Assembly: GCF_020010905.1 (NCBI RefSeq)
Contig: NZ_JAGJBY010000001.1
Location: 2,748,001 to 2,812,000 of the forward strand
Direction: 5' to 3'
Source of the DNA: Streptomyces acidiscabies
GTDB lineage: Bacteria > Actinomycetota > Actinomycetes > Streptomycetales > Streptomycetaceae
DNA: 64,000 bases
Position 1 is the first letter of the stretch. Each line of letters starts with the position of its first letter. A model generated the notes under the pieces. It ran no database searches, was not told the origin of the DNA, and saw only the letters and a program-made list of their open reading frames with translations. Position numbers and translations under genes: made by a program. Below are positions 34,573 to 43,841 of this stretch, piece by piece.

Positions 34573-35547
34573 GTGCGCATCGCAGTCACCGGCTCCATCG
34601 CCACCGACCACCTCATGACGTTCCCCGGCCGCTTCGCCGACCAGCTCGTCGCGGACCAACTGCACACGGTCTCGCTCTCCTTCCTCGTGGACCAGCTGGA
34701 GGTCCGCAGGGGAGGCGTCGCCGCGAACATCGCCTTCGGCATGGGCCTGCTCGGCACGGCCCCCGTCCTCGTCGGCGCGGTCGGCTCGGACTTCGCGGAA
34801 TACCGTGCCTGGCTGGACCGGCACGGCGTCGACACACAGTGCGTGCACGTCTCCGAGACCCGGCACACCGCCCGGTTCGTGTGCACGACCGACGCCGACC
34901 ACAACCAGATCGGCTCCTTCTACGCCGGCGCGATGAGCGAGGCGCGGTTCATCGAGCTGAAGGCCGTCTCCGACCGGGTCGGCGGCATCGACCTCGTCTC
35001 CATCGGCGCGGACGACCCCGAGGCGATGCTCCGCCACACGGAGGACTGCCGGACCCGGGGCATCCCCTTCGCCGCGGACTTCTCCCAGCAGATCGCCCGC
35101 ATGGACGGCGCCGAGATCCGCATCCTCCTCGAAGGCGCGACGTACCTCTTCTCCAACGAGTACGAGAAGGGGCTCATCGAGTCCAAGACGGGGCTGTCGG
35201 ACGCGGAGATCCTCGCGAAGGTCGGGCACCGGGTGACCACGCTCGGTGCGCGCGGCGTCCGCATCGAGCGGGTCGGTGAGCCGGTCATCGAGGTCGGCTG
35301 CCCCGAGGAGGAGGCCAAGGTCGAGCCCACGGGTGTCGGCGACGCTCTCCGCGCCGGGTTCCTGTCCGGGCTCGTGTGGGGGGTCTCGCTGGAGCGTGCG
35401 GCGCAGATCGGGTGCATGGTGGCGACCCTTGTCATCGAGACGGTGGGGACGCAGGAGTACACGCTGGAGCGGGGGCACTTCCTGGAGCGGTTCGCCAAGG
35501 CGTACGGGGAAGAGGCGGCGGCGGAAGTACGGGTTCACTTGAGCTGA
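34573..35547 (+). CDS. PfkB-family carbohydrate (possibly adenosine) kinase
   Basis: 324 residues, a full ribokinase fold. PfkB signature 1 is RRGGVAANIAFGMGLLGTAP (about 44-63). Signature 2 is EPTGVGDALRAGFLSG, with catalytic Asp 257 and the anion-hole GVGD. The N-terminus AVTGSIATDHLMTFPGRFAD with its TFPG and FLVDQLEVR motifs is typical of bacterial adenosine-kinase-like members, which phosphorylate nucleosides or sugars with ATP; substrate is inference. GTG start with AGAGACC upstream. Ends in a shared terminator. Confidence 0.9.
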   Translation: MRIAVTGSIATDHLMTFPGRFADQLVADQLHTVSLSFLVDQLEVRRGGVAANIAFGMGLLGTAPVLVGAVGSDFAEYRAWLDRHGVDTQCVHVSETRHTARFVCTTDADHNQIGSFYAGAMSEARFIELKAVSDRVGGIDLVSIGADDPEAMLRHTEDCRTRGIPFAADFSQQIARMDGAEIRILLEGATYLFSNEYEKGLIESKTGLSDAEILAKVGHRVTTLGARGVRIERVGEPVIEVGCPEEEAKVEPTGVGDALRAGFLSGLVWGVSLERAAQIGCMVATLVIETVGTQEYTLERGHFLERFAKAYGEEAAAEVRVHLS

Positions 35548-35555
35548 ACAGAAGG

Positions 35556-35602
35556 AAGGAAGGGCGTTCACTTGATCCGACGGACCAAGTACGCCCTTCC
35601 TT
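35556..35602. terminator. Bidirectional terminator overlapping a gene end
   Basis: AAGGAAGGGCGTTCACTTG and CAAGTACGCCCTTCCTT form a long stem with one asymmetric base, followed by TTTTC. It lies between convergent genes, and its loop and right arm are inside the last codons of the NifS-TusA gene, which ends at 35568. Confidence 0.9.
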
Positions 35603-36890
35603 TTTCTTTGGGTTCCTCACCTACGTACTCGTTCCCCGTCATCTCACACCACGCCGGGATGTCCAGCCGCGCCGCCTCGTCGTCCGCCAACACCGTCACC
35701 ACCGTCCCCACCGGCACCGTCCTGATCGCCTTCGACAGTTCGATCACCGGGATCGGGCACCGCTTCCCCAGCGAGTCGACGACCGTCCCCTGAACCGGCG
35801 TCACCTCCGCGCCCAGCTTCTCCCGGACCCCTGCCACCAACCCCGGCAGCACCTCCAGGAACCTCTCCACGTCCGCCTCCGCCACGCCCATCGGCAGAGA
35901 CACACGTACGTTCCCCTCGCTCAGCACCCCCATCGCCTTGAGGACATGGCTCGGCGTCAGCGTGTCGCTCGTGCACGACGACCCCGACGAGACGGCGAAC
36001 CCCTCGCGGTCCAGCTCATGGAGAAGCGTCTCGCCGTCGACGTACAGACAGGAGAAGGTGACGATGCCGGGCAGCCGAAGCTCGGGATCGCCCACGACTT
36101 CGACGTCAGGTACGAGAAGGGCGACCCGTTCCCGGATACGTGAGGTCAACTCCCGTACCCGCACGGCCTCGACGGCGGCGTCAGCCCGCACGGCCCGCAG
36201 CGAAGCGACGGCCGCGACGATGGCCGGCAGATTCCCGAACTCCTCGTCTTCCTGGGGAGCGAACCGCACCCCTTTCCGCACGGCGAGCACCCCCACCCCA
36301 CTGGGCCCACCCCACTTACGAGCACTGGCGGTCAACACGGACCACCCCCCTTCAACAGCCCCCCACCCCAAAGCCTGGGCGGCATCCACCAACAACGGCA
36401 CCTCCCCACACACCTCAGCCACCGCACCCACCGGCTGCACAGTCCCCACCTCATGATTGGCAGCCTGCAAACAGGCCAACGCGGTGTCAGACCGCAAGGC
36501 ATCCCGATACCCCTCGACACCGACGGCACCCAACCGCCCTACAGGCACCTGGGTGACCTCCCCGTCCCACTGCTCGGCCACATGGAGCACGGAAGAGTGC
36601 TCGACGGATGACACGATCAGGTGACGCCCGACGCGCCGCCTCCCCGTCAACACACCCGCCATACCCACCTGTACGGCCCGGGTCCCGGAGGAGGTAAACC
36701 GAACCTCATCGGCCCGACACCCAATGGCGTCAGCAGCGGCTTCCCGGGCGGCATCGAGGAGAACCCGGGCTTTCCGCCCTTCTCGATACAACTTCCCAGG
36801 GTCAGCCCACCCGTCATCCAAAGAGGCCAACAGCGCCTGCCGAGCGACGGGATGAAGAGGTGAACCGGAAGCAGCGTCAAAGAAAGGCAC
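35568..36890 (-). CDS. Cysteine desulfurase fused to TusA-like sulfur-carrier domain
   Basis: 440 residues. Residues 1-360 are a NifS/IscS-type class V fold: HEVGTVQP near 146, PLP Lys 192 in TASARKWGGPSGVGVL, and catalytic Cys 306 in SSGSSCTSDTLTPSHVL. Residues about 362-440 are a TusA/SirA-like domain, with the carrier Cys 378 in SLGKRCPIPVIELSKAI. In such fusions the desulfurase persulfide could pass to the TusA Cys in cis, for Fe-S, tRNA thiolation or molybdopterin; target unknown. GTG 36890 begins PFFDAASGSPLHPVARQALL. Divergent from ctaC. Confidence 0.92.
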   Translation of the reverse strand: MPFFDAASGSPLHPVARQALLASLDDGWADPGKLYREGRKARVLLDAAREAAADAIGCRADEVRFTSSGTRAVQVGMAGVLTGRRRVGRHLIVSSVEHSSVLHVAEQWDGEVTQVPVGRLGAVGVEGYRDALRSDTALACLQAANHEVGTVQPVGAVAEVCGEVPLLVDAAQALGWGAVEGGWSVLTASARKWGGPSGVGVLAVRKGVRFAPQEDEEFGNLPAIVAAVASLRAVRADAAVEAVRVRELTSRIRERVALLVPDVEVVGDPELRLPGIVTFSCLYVDGETLLHELDREGFAVSSGSSCTSDTLTPSHVLKAMGVLSEGNVRVSLPMGVAEADVERFLEVLPGLVAGVREKLGAEVTPVQGTVVDSLGKRCPIPVIELSKAIRTVPVGTVVTVLADDEAARLDIPAWCEMTGNEYVGEEPKEKGRAYLVRRIK

Positions 36891-36906
36891 CGGCCCACGC
36901 TAACGC

Positions 36907-36940
36907 CCCAGGGGCGCGGGGAACTGCGCGATCAGCCACA
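36907..36940. repeat. Dispersed intergenic repeat, short form
   Basis: GGGGCGCGGGGAACTGCGCG followed by ATCAGCCAC, in the 250-base divergent region between the NifS-TusA gene and ctaC. The rest of that region (36941-37142) holds the ctaC promoter and no gene. Confidence 0.8.
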
Positions 36941-37142
36941 ACAGACCCGCAGCCGCCAAACAAGCGAACCACCCGAGTTAGAAGGCACCCCTCCCCGCGA
37001 ACCCCCGGAGGGCGTCAGCTAGGGTTTGCTCCGCATAAACATCCAAACCCCTGCCCGACGCAGGGCGGCGCCCGGCCACCGACCACCGACGGAGTCAGGC
37101 CGCAGCCAACCCGCGCGGGCGAGACTCTCGGGAAGGCGCTAC

Positions 37143-38102
37143 GTGAGTCCCAACGGCTCCGACCGCTCGCCGCGGCGCCCGATGCGGCGGAAGCTGCTCC
37201 AGGCAATGACCGCGGGCCTGGTCCTGGCGACCGCCACCGGTTGCACATCTAAGGACTTCCCCCGCCTTGGAATGCCCACCCCCACGACGGAAGAGGCTCC
37301 GCGGATCCTCTCCCTGTGGCAGGGGTCCTGGGCAGCCGCGCTGGTTACCGGCGTGCTGGTGTGGGGCCTGATTCTGTGGAGTGCTTTCTTCCACCGGCGC
37401 AGCCGCACCAAGATCCAGGTGCCGGCGCAGACGCGTTACAACATGCCCCTGGAGGCGCTGTACACGGTCGTTCCGATCGTCATCGTCTCGGTCCTGTTCT
37501 ACTTCACGGCGCGGGACGAGTCGAAGCTCCTCAGCCTGGAGAAGAAGCCGGACGTCACGGTCAACGTCGTCGGGTTCCAGTGGAGCTGGTGCTTCAACTA
37601 CGTCGAGAACGTCCCCGGTTCGACCGGTGACGCGAAGACCGACAAGAACCTGGACGCGATCCCGGACCGGTTCAAGACGGACTTCCCCGCGGACGCGGGC
37701 GGCACCTACACCTGCGGTGTCCCCGGTGAGAAGAACCCGCAGACCCTCAACCCCGGTCCGACCCTCTGGCTCCCCAAGGGCAAGACGGTCCGCTTCATCC
37801 TGACTTCCCGTGACGTCATCCACTCCTTCTGGGTGGTGCCGTTCCTGATGAAGATGGACGTCGTCCCGGGCCACACCAACGCCTTCCAGGTGACTCCCAA
37901 CAAGGAGGGCACCTTCATGGGCAAGTGCGCCGAGCTCTGCGGCGTCGACCACTCCCGGATGCTGTTCAACGTGAAGGTCGTCTCTCCTGAGCGCTACGAG
38001 CAGCACCTCAAGGAACTCGTAGAGAAGGGGCAGACCGGTTACGTTCCCGCGGGCATCGAGCAGACCGCCCACGAGAAGAACCGGGAGACGAACAACCTGT
38101 GA
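37143..38102 (+). CDS. ctaC: Cytochrome c oxidase subunit II
   Basis: 319 residues from GTG 37143, with GGAAGG upstream. Lipoprotein-type signal ending LATATGC (Cys about 36). Two membrane helices follow (about 58-80 and 100-120). The cupredoxin domain has the CuA site: His in [14 protein letters not shown], then [12 protein letters not shown] with both Cys, His and Met. In the actinobacterial aa3 oxidase, CuA takes electrons from the diheme QcrC. First gene of ctaC-ctaD-ctaF with GTGA overlaps. Confidence 0.96.
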   Translation: MSPNGSDRSPRRPMRRKLLQAMTAGLVLATATGCTSKDFPRLGMPTPTTEEAPRILSLWQGSWAAALVTGVLVWGLILWSAFFHRRSRTKIQVPAQTRYNMPLEALYTVVPIVIVSVLFYFTARDESKLLSLEKKPDVTVNVVGFQWSWCFNYVENVPGSTGDAKTDKNLDAIPDRFKTDFPADAGGTYTCGVPGEKNPQTLNPGPTLWLPKGKTVRFILTSRDVIHSFWVVPFLMKMDVVPGHTNAFQVTPNKEGTFMGKCAELCGVDHSRMLFNVKVVSPERYEQHLKELVEKGQTGYVPAGIEQTAHEKNRETNNL

Positions 38103-39829
38103 GCATCCTCAACGAACCCCAGGGTGCCGAGGCCGACTCGTACGAGAACGAGCTGCCTGTCCGGCGCAAGCAGCCCGGCAACGTCGTGGTCAAGTGGCTC
38201 ACCACCACCGACCACAAGACGATCGGGACGCTGTACCTCGTCACGTCCTTCGCGTTCTTCTGCATCGGCGGCGTCATGGCGCTGCTGATGCGCGCCGAAC
38301 TGGCCCGTCCGGGCCTCCAGCTCATGTCCAATGAGCAGTTCAACCAGGCGTTCACGATGCACGGCACGATCATGCTGCTGATGTTCGCGACGCCGCTCTT
38401 CGCGGGCTTCGCGAACTGGATCATGCCGCTCCAGATCGGCGCCCCCGACGTCGCCTTCCCGCGGCTGAACATGTTCGCCTACTGGCTCTACCTGTTCGGC
38501 TCGCTGATCGCCGTCGGCGGCTTCCTCACCCCGCAGGGCGCGGCCGACTTCGGCTGGTTCGCCTACAGCCCGCTGTCGGACGCGGTCCGCTCGCCGGGCA
38601 TCGGCGCCGACATGTGGATCATGGGTCTGGCCTTCTCCGGCTTCGGCACGATCCTCGGCTCGGTCAACTTCATCACCACCATCATCTGCATGCGCGCGCC
38701 CGGCATGACCATGTTCCGCATGCCGATCTTCGTGTGGAACGTGCTGCTGACGGCCGTTCTGGTCCTGCTGGCCTTCCCGGTCCTGGCGGCGGCGCTGTTC
38801 GCGCTGGAGGCGGATCGGAAGTTCGGAGCGCATGTCTTCGACGCCGCGAACGGCGGTGCGTTGCTCTGGCAACACCTCTTCTGGTTCTTCGGCCATCCAG
38901 AGGTGTACATCATCGCCCTACCGTTCTTCGGCATCATCTCCGAGATCATCCCGGTCTTCTCCCGCAAGCCGATGTTCGGCTACATGGGCCTGGTCGGCGC
39001 GACCATCGCCATCGCCGGTCTCTCGGTGACGGTGTGGGCGCACCACATGTACGTGACCGGCGGGGTACTGCTGCCGTTCTTCTCGTTCATGACGTTCCTC
39101 ATCGCGGTGCCGACCGGGGTGAAGTTCTTCAACTGGGTCGGCACGATGTGGAAGGGGTCACTGAGTTTCGAGACCCCGATGCTCTGGGCCACCGGCTTCC
39201 TGATCACCTTCGTCTTCGGTGGTCTGACCGGTGTCATCCTCGCCTCGCCGCCGCTGGACTTCCACGTCTCCGACTCGTACTTCGTGGTGGCGCACTTCCA
39301 CTACGTCGTCTTCGGCACCGTCGTCTTCGCGATGTTCGCCGGATTCCACTTCTGGTGGCCGAAGATGACCGGCAAGATGCTCGACGAGCGGCTCGGCAAG
39401 ATCACCTTCTGGACGCTGTTCATCGGTTTCCACGGCACGTTCCTCGTCCAGCACTGGCTGGGCGCCGAGGGCATGCCGCGCCGGTACGCCGACTACCTCG
39501 CGGCCGACGGCTTCACCGCGCTGAACACGGTCTCCACGATCAGCTCGTTCGTCCTCGGTCTGTCGATCCTGCCGTTCTTCTACAACGTGTGGAAGACCGC
39601 CAAGTACGGCAAGAAGGTCGAGGTCGACGACCCGTGGGGCTACGGCCGTTCGCTGGAGTGGGCGACCTCCTGCCCGCCGCCGCGCCACAACTTCCTCACC
39701 CTGCCGCGGATCCGCAGTGAATCCCCGGCGTTCGACCTGCACCACCCCGAGATCGTCGCGCTCGAACAGCAGCAGCTGGAGCACGCGCACGCCGGTGCCA
39801 TCGCGGGCGGCAAGGAGGCCGGCAAGTGA
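38099..39829 (+). CDS. ctaD: Cytochrome c oxidase subunit I
   Basis: 576 residues, twelve membrane helices, with the heme a, heme a3 and CuB ligands: [12 protein letters not shown] (low-spin heme His), [20 protein letters not shown] (CuB His and cross-linked Tyr), [13 protein letters not shown] (CuB His pair) and [13 protein letters not shown] (heme a3 and a His). It is the catalytic core of the proton-pumping aa3 oxidase. GTG start overlaps the ctaC stop by 4 bases. Confidence 0.97.
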   Translation: MSILNEPQGAEADSYENELPVRRKQPGNVVVKWLTTTDHKTIGTLYLVTSFAFFCIGGVMALLMRAELARPGLQLMSNEQFNQAFTMHGTIMLLMFATPLFAGFANWIMPLQIGAPDVAFPRLNMFAYWLYLFGSLIAVGGFLTPQGAADFGWFAYSPLSDAVRSPGIGADMWIMGLAFSGFGTILGSVNFITTIICMRAPGMTMFRMPIFVWNVLLTAVLVLLAFPVLAAALFALEADRKFGAHVFDAANGGALLWQHLFWFFGHPEVYIIALPFFGIISEIIPVFSRKPMFGYMGLVGATIAIAGLSVTVWAHHMYVTGGVLLPFFSFMTFLIAVPTGVKFFNWVGTMWKGSLSFETPMLWATGFLITFVFGGLTGVILASPPLDFHVSDSYFVVAHFHYVVFGTVVFAMFAGFHFWWPKMTGKMLDERLGKITFWTLFIGFHGTFLVQHWLGAEGMPRRYADYLAADGFTALNTVSTISSFVLGLSILPFFYNVWKTAKYGKKVEVDDPWGYGRSLEWATSCPPPRHNFLTLPRIRSESPAFDLHHPEIVALEQQQLEHAHAGAIAGGKEAGK

Positions 39830-40224
39830 AGGTCCAAGGCAAGATGTTCATCTGGCTGAGCGTCTTCGTCCTCGCCATGGCGATCGTCTATGGCGTCTGG
39901 TCGAAGGAGCCGGCCGGTACGACGGCCCTCTTCCTCGCCTTCGGCCTGTGCATCATGGTCGGCTTCTACCTCGGCTTCACGGCCAAGCGGGTCGACACGG
40001 GCGCACAGGACAACAAGGAAGCGGACGTCGCGGACGACGCCGGCGAGATCGGGTTCTTCTCCCCGCACAGCTGGCAGCCGCTCTCCCTGGCCGTCGGCGG
40101 CGCCCTCGCCTTCCTGGGGGTCGCTGTCGGCTGGTGGCTGCTGTACTTCTCGGTGCCGATGCTCCTCATCGGGCTGTGGGGCTGGGTCTTCGAGTACTAC
40201 CGCGGTGAGAACCGCACGCAGTAA
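39826..40224 (+). CDS. ctaF: Cytochrome c oxidase subunit IV (actinobacterial type)
   Basis: 132 residues, four hydrophobic segments (about 8-27, 31-50, 82-102 and 104-122), separated in the middle by an acidic loop ([19 protein letters not shown]). This is the actinobacterial subunit IV that completes the aa3 complex. GTG start overlaps the ctaD stop (GTGA); a terminator follows 18 bases after the stop. Confidence 0.95.
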   Translation: MKVQGKMFIWLSVFVLAMAIVYGVWSKEPAGTTALFLAFGLCIMVGFYLGFTAKRVDTGAQDNKEADVADDAGEIGFFSPHSWQPLSLAVGGALAFLGVAVGWWLLYFSVPMLLIGLWGWVFEYYRGENRTQ

Positions 40225-40242
40225 CACCACCGCTGTGCCGTC

Positions 40243-40276
40243 GAGGCCGGACACTCCGTCAGGAGCGTCCGGCCTC
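40243..40276 (+). terminator. Terminator of ctaCDF
   Basis: GAGGCCGGACACTCC and GGAGCGTCCGGCCTC pair at 14 of 15 positions around a 4-base loop; no long U-run. Confidence 0.87.
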
Positions 40277-40376
40277 ACACGTTTGCCCTAACGCAGGTCC
40301 CCGTTCGCCGGACGCCGTGTCCCTCGTCCGAGTGACCCACCGCGCCGGGCCGGGCCGGGGTTCCTAGCGTGAAGCC

Positions 40377-41642
40377 ATGAACCACCCGAACCGTACGACG
40401 CCCCGCCCCGCCACAGTCGTCCGCTGCACCCTGCTGGTGAGCGCTCTGGTCGTGGGCGCCGCCGCCTGCGGCTCGGGCGGACACCCGCTCGCCTCGCGGC
40501 CGTACGACGCGACCGACCAGGTCGTGTTCGCGGGCCTCCCCGACGCCGGGCACAAGGCCGACCCGGACAAGCCGCTGGAGATCACCGTCAAGGACTCCGA
40601 GGGGCCCCTCACGGACGTCACCGCCGTCGACGGCTCAGGACGCTTCGTCGCGGGCGAACTCGCCGCCGACGGGCGCCGGTGGCACTCCACGGAGCCGCTG
40701 GCCGCCAATGCCCACTACACGGTCCGCGTGAGCACCGAGGACGACGACGGGGCGCCGGGGCGCAGGGTCCTCACGTTCGACACGGGGGCGCCGGTCTCCA
40801 AGAAGCGGCTCGACGTCACCTTCGGGCCCGACACGGGTACGTACGGCGTCGGCCAGCCCATCACCGCCACGCTCAGCCGGCCCGTCAAGGACCCCGCACA
40901 GCGCTCCGTCGTCGAACGCGCGCTCAAGGTCGACTCCACGCCCTCCGTGCCGGGCGCCTGGCACTGGGTCGACTCCAAGGAGCTGCACTACCGCCCCAAG
41001 GACTACTGGCCCGCGCAGGCCCGCATCCGCGCGCACAGCTTCCTCGACGGCATCAAGATCGGCGACCGGCTCTGGGGCACGAGGACGAAGGACCTGAACC
41101 TCAAGATCGGCGACAAGGTCGTGGCCGTGACGGACGCCTCGTCCCACTGGATGACCGTCTACAAGAACGGCGAGGAGATCAACTCCATCCCCGTCACCAC
41201 GGGCAAGCCGGGCTTCGAGACCCGCAACGGCGTCAAGGTGGTGCTGGGCAAGGAGTACTACGTCCGCATGCGCGGCACGACGGTGGGCATCAGCGCGGGC
41301 TCCTCCGACGCCTACGACCTCCCGGTCTACTGGGCCACCCGAGTCACCTGGTCGGGCGAGTACGTCCACGCGGCCCCCTGGTCCGTCGACTCCCAGGGCT
41401 CGGCCAACGTCTCCCACGGCTGCACCGGCATGAGCACGGGCAACGCCGCGTGGTTCTACGAAAACGTCCGCGAGGGCGACGTCGTCAAGGTCATCAACAG
41501 CGACGGCGACGAAATGGAACCCTTCGGCAACGGCTTCGGCGACTGGAACGTCACCTGGAAGAAGTGGCAGGAGGGAAGCGCGTTGACGACGAGGAAGGGC
41601 GCACAGAGGGACGAGACGCGCTTGGCGCCGGAAGCTGTTTAG
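40377..41642 (+). CDS. L,D-transpeptidase lipoprotein (YkuD domain, Ig-like N-terminal domains)
   Basis: 421 residues. Lipobox VGAAAC (Cys about 31) anchors it outside the membrane. Two Ig-like domains span about 50-240 (the second starts RLDVTFGPDTGTYGVGQPIT). The YkuD catalytic domain spans about 245-375, with the active site His 347 - Gly - Cys 349 in VSHGCTGMSTG, and a C-terminal extension with KKWQEGSAL follows. Such enzymes make 3-3 peptidoglycan cross-links. Monocistronic, with a dispersed repeat after it. Confidence 0.94.
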   Translation: MNHPNRTTPRPATVVRCTLLVSALVVGAAACGSGGHPLASRPYDATDQVVFAGLPDAGHKADPDKPLEITVKDSEGPLTDVTAVDGSGRFVAGELAADGRRWHSTEPLAANAHYTVRVSTEDDDGAPGRRVLTFDTGAPVSKKRLDVTFGPDTGTYGVGQPITATLSRPVKDPAQRSVVERALKVDSTPSVPGAWHWVDSKELHYRPKDYWPAQARIRAHSFLDGIKIGDRLWGTRTKDLNLKIGDKVVAVTDASSHWMTVYKNGEEINSIPVTTGKPGFETRNGVKVVLGKEYYVRMRGTTVGISAGSSDAYDLPVYWATRVTWSGEYVHAAPWSVDSQGSANVSHGCTGMSTGNAAWFYENVREGDVVKVINSDGDEMEPFGNGFGDWNVTWKKWQEGSALTTRKGAQRDETRLAPEAV

Positions 41643-41683
41643 GACCGGCTCCGGGCACGGTCCCAAGGGGCGGCGAGGCCATG

Positions 41684-41720
41684 TCTTTTAGGGGCGCGGG
41701 GAACTGCGCGACCAGCCACG
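41684..41720. repeat. Dispersed intergenic repeat, short form
   Basis: CTTTTAGGGGCGCGGGGAAC followed by TGCGCGACCAGCCACG between the convergent L,D-transpeptidase and receiver-like genes. Confidence 0.82.
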
Positions 41721-41760
41721 ACGGCGGGCCAGTCGCGCACCAACAGAACCCCCCACCCCC

Positions 41761-42162
41761 TCAGGCGCTCTGAAGCCGCCCCTGCCGCAGCAGAGACGCC
41801 AACGCACCCGCAAACTCCACCGGCTCCACCGGAAGCGTCACAGCGGCATCCGCACGGCTCCACGTGGCCAGCCACGCATCCTGAGGCCGCCCCATCAGCA
41901 CCAGCACCGGCGGACAGTTGAACACCTCGTCCTTCAACTGCCGCCCAAGCCCCATCCCCCCCATAGGCGCAGCCTCACCGTCAAGGACGGCGACATCGAT
42001 CCCACCCTTGTCCAGCTCACGGAGAACCGCGGCCTGCGTCGCACACTCGATGAACGTCACCGACGGAACGTCAGGAGCGGGACGACGCCCGGTCGCCAAC
42101 CTCACCTGCTCCCGCGTGTTCGCGTCGTCGCTGTAGACCAGCACCGTGGCGGTCGGCTGCAT
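41761..42162 (-). CDS. Receiver-like (CheY-fold) protein without output domain
   Basis: 133 residues from ATG 42162, which has CGGAGGAACG upstream. The sequence follows a response-regulator fold: TVLVYSDDANTREQV (where DD would be the acidic pair), GIDVAVLDGEAAPMGGMGLG (likely phospho-Asp), CPPVLVLMGRPQDAWLATWS and AAVTLPVEPVEFAGALASLL. The conserved Lys of true receivers is replaced by Leu-Pro-Val, so phosphorylation is doubtful. There is no HTH. It is divergent from ctaE by 170 bases; a link to respiration is only positional. Confidence 0.78.
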   Translation of the reverse strand: MQPTATVLVYSDDANTREQVRLATGRRPAPDVPSVTFIECATQAAVLRELDKGGIDVAVLDGEAAPMGGMGLGRQLKDEVFNCPPVLVLMGRPQDAWLATWSRADAAVTLPVEPVEFAGALASLLRQGRLQSA

Positions 42163-42317
42163 CGTTCCTCCGTGACTTCGGCGACACTGACGTCGTACGG
42201 AAAGCCCCATCCGGCCGGATGCTACTCCCGGATACGCCCCGTTGAACACCATGTCAACACCGGTTCGGGGGGCGGTGACACTCCGAACGGCACCCCCCGG
42301 AGTGAGGGCGGGATAAG

Positions 42318-42338
42318 CGACCGACATAATGTCGGTCG
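42318..42338. promoter_or_regulatory. Perfect palindrome centred on the ctaE start codon
   Basis: CGACCGACA, then TAA, then TGTCGGTCG: 9-bp perfect arms with a 3-base centre; the ATG of ctaE (42329-42331) lies across centre and right arm. It could be an operator at a leaderless promoter or an RNA hairpin hiding the start. Confidence 0.55.
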
Positions 42339-42949
42339 TGGCGACAGCAACGACAGCAGAAACCGGGCACGCGCACCCGTCGGTCAACCGGCCGAACCTC
42401 ACCAGCGTCGGAACCATCATCTGGTTGGCATCCGAGCTGATGTTCTTCGCGGCCCTCTTCGCGATGTACTTCACCCTCCGATCGGTGACCGGTCCGGATC
42501 ACTGGAAGGAGATGGCGTCGTCCCTGAACTTCCCGTTCTCGGCGACGAACACGACCATCCTGGTGCTCTCCTCCCTCACCTGCCAGCTCGGCGTCTTCGC
42601 CGCGGAGCGCGGTGACGTGAAGAAGCTCCGGGGCTGGTTCATCATCACGTTCGTGATGGGCGCGATCTTCATCGGCGGCCAGATCTACGAGTACACCGAG
42701 CTGGTCAAGAAGGACGGCCTCTCGCTCTCCTCGGACCCGTACGGCTCGGTGTTCTACCTGACCACCGGCTTCCACGGTATGCACGTGACGGGCGGTCTGA
42801 TCGCCTTCCTCTTCGTACTCGGCCGTACCTACGCGGCCAAGAAGTTCACGCACGAACAGGCGACCGCCGCGATCGTCGTGTCCTACTACTGGCACTTCGT
42901 CGATGTCGTCTGGATCGGCCTTTTCGCGACGATCTACATGATCAAGTAA
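42329..42949 (+). CDS. ctaE: Cytochrome c oxidase subunit III
   Basis: 206 residues, five membrane helices (first [20 protein letters not shown]; last [20 protein letters not shown]). It contains the conserved Glu in SELMFF and the FHGMHVTGG segment. Part of the aa3 oxidase but encoded upstream of qcrCAB, as usual in actinobacteria. No ribosome site precedes ATG 42329 or the in-frame GTG 42338, suggesting a leaderless message. qcrC starts 79 bases downstream, so one transcript is likely. Confidence 0.94.
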   Translation: MSVVATATTAETGHAHPSVNRPNLTSVGTIIWLASELMFFAALFAMYFTLRSVTGPDHWKEMASSLNFPFSATNTTILVLSSLTCQLGVFAAERGDVKKLRGWFIITFVMGAIFIGGQIYEYTELVKKDGLSLSSDPYGSVFYLTTGFHGMHVTGGLIAFLFVLGRTYAAKKFTHEQATAAIVVSYYWHFVDVVWIGLFATIYMIK

Positions 42950-43028
42950 CCGGGTCCGATCCCACCCGCGTTATCGCAACGCACATCCAGACGCATCGAC
43001 ACCGAAGATCCTGACACCGGGGTAATCC

Positions 43029-43841
43029 GTGAAAAAGCTCTCCGCACGACGACGCCATCCCATGGCGGCGTTCGTCGTCCTACTCCTTGCGCTGTTGGGC
43101 TCGGGGGCGTTCTACTCCGCCTTCGCGCCCGCGGACAAGGCGAAGGCTGACGAAACCGCCCAGTCCCTGACCATCGAGGAGGGGAAGAAGCTCTACGCGG
43201 TGGGCTGCGCCAGCTGCCACGGCACCGGCGGTCAGGGCTCCTCGGACGGTCCGAGCCTGGTCGGCGTGGGCTCCGCCGCCGTCGACTTCCAGGTCGGCAC
43301 GGGCCGTATGCCGGCCGCGACCTCCCAGGGCGCGCAGGTCCCCCGCAAGAAGGTCATCTACACGCAGGCGCAGATCGACCAGCTCGCCGCGTACATCTCC
43401 TCCCTGGGCGCGGGTCCGACCGTCCCGACGAAGGCGGAGTACGGCCCCGACGGCGCCGACATCGCCAAGGGCGGCGAACTCTTCCGCACCAACTGCGCGC
43501 AGTGCCACAACTTCACCGGCAAGGGCGGCGCCCTGACGAAGGGCAAGTTCGCGCCGACGCTGGAGGGCGTGGACCCGAAGCACATCTACGAGGCCATGCA
43601 GACCGGCCCGCAGAACATGCCGTCGTTCGGCGACGGGACGCTCTCGCCGCAGAACAAGAAGGACATCATCGCGTACGTGAACGCGGTCAACGGTGACGAG
43701 ACCGAGAACCCCGGCGGCCTGGAGCTGGGCGGCCTCGGCCCGGTCAGCGAGGGCCTGTTCGCCTGGATCTTCGGCCTCGGCGCGCTCGTCGCGGTCGCCG
43801 TCTGGGTCGCCGCTCGGACCGCAAAGGCCAAGAAGTCATGA
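43029..43841 (+). CDS. qcrC: Cytochrome bc1 complex diheme cytochrome c subunit
   Basis: 270 residues. An N-terminal membrane anchor (about 14-32), then two c-type heme domains with Cys60-Cys63-His64 (CASCH) and Cys156-Cys159-His160 (CAQCH), and a C-terminal membrane helix (FAWIFGLGALVAVAVWVA). In actinobacteria this diheme subunit replaces soluble cytochrome c and wires bc1 directly to the oxidase. GTG start after GGGGTAATCC; ends with an ATGA overlap with qcrA. Confidence 0.96.
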   Translation: MKKLSARRRHPMAAFVVLLLALLGSGAFYSAFAPADKAKADETAQSLTIEEGKKLYAVGCASCHGTGGQGSSDGPSLVGVGSAAVDFQVGTGRMPAATSQGAQVPRKKVIYTQAQIDQLAAYISSLGAGPTVPTKAEYGPDGADIAKGGELFRTNCAQCHNFTGKGGALTKGKFAPTLEGVDPKHIYEAMQTGPQNMPSFGDGTLSPQNKKDIIAYVNAVNGDETENPGGLELGGLGPVSEGLFAWIFGLGALVAVAVWVAARTAKAKKS

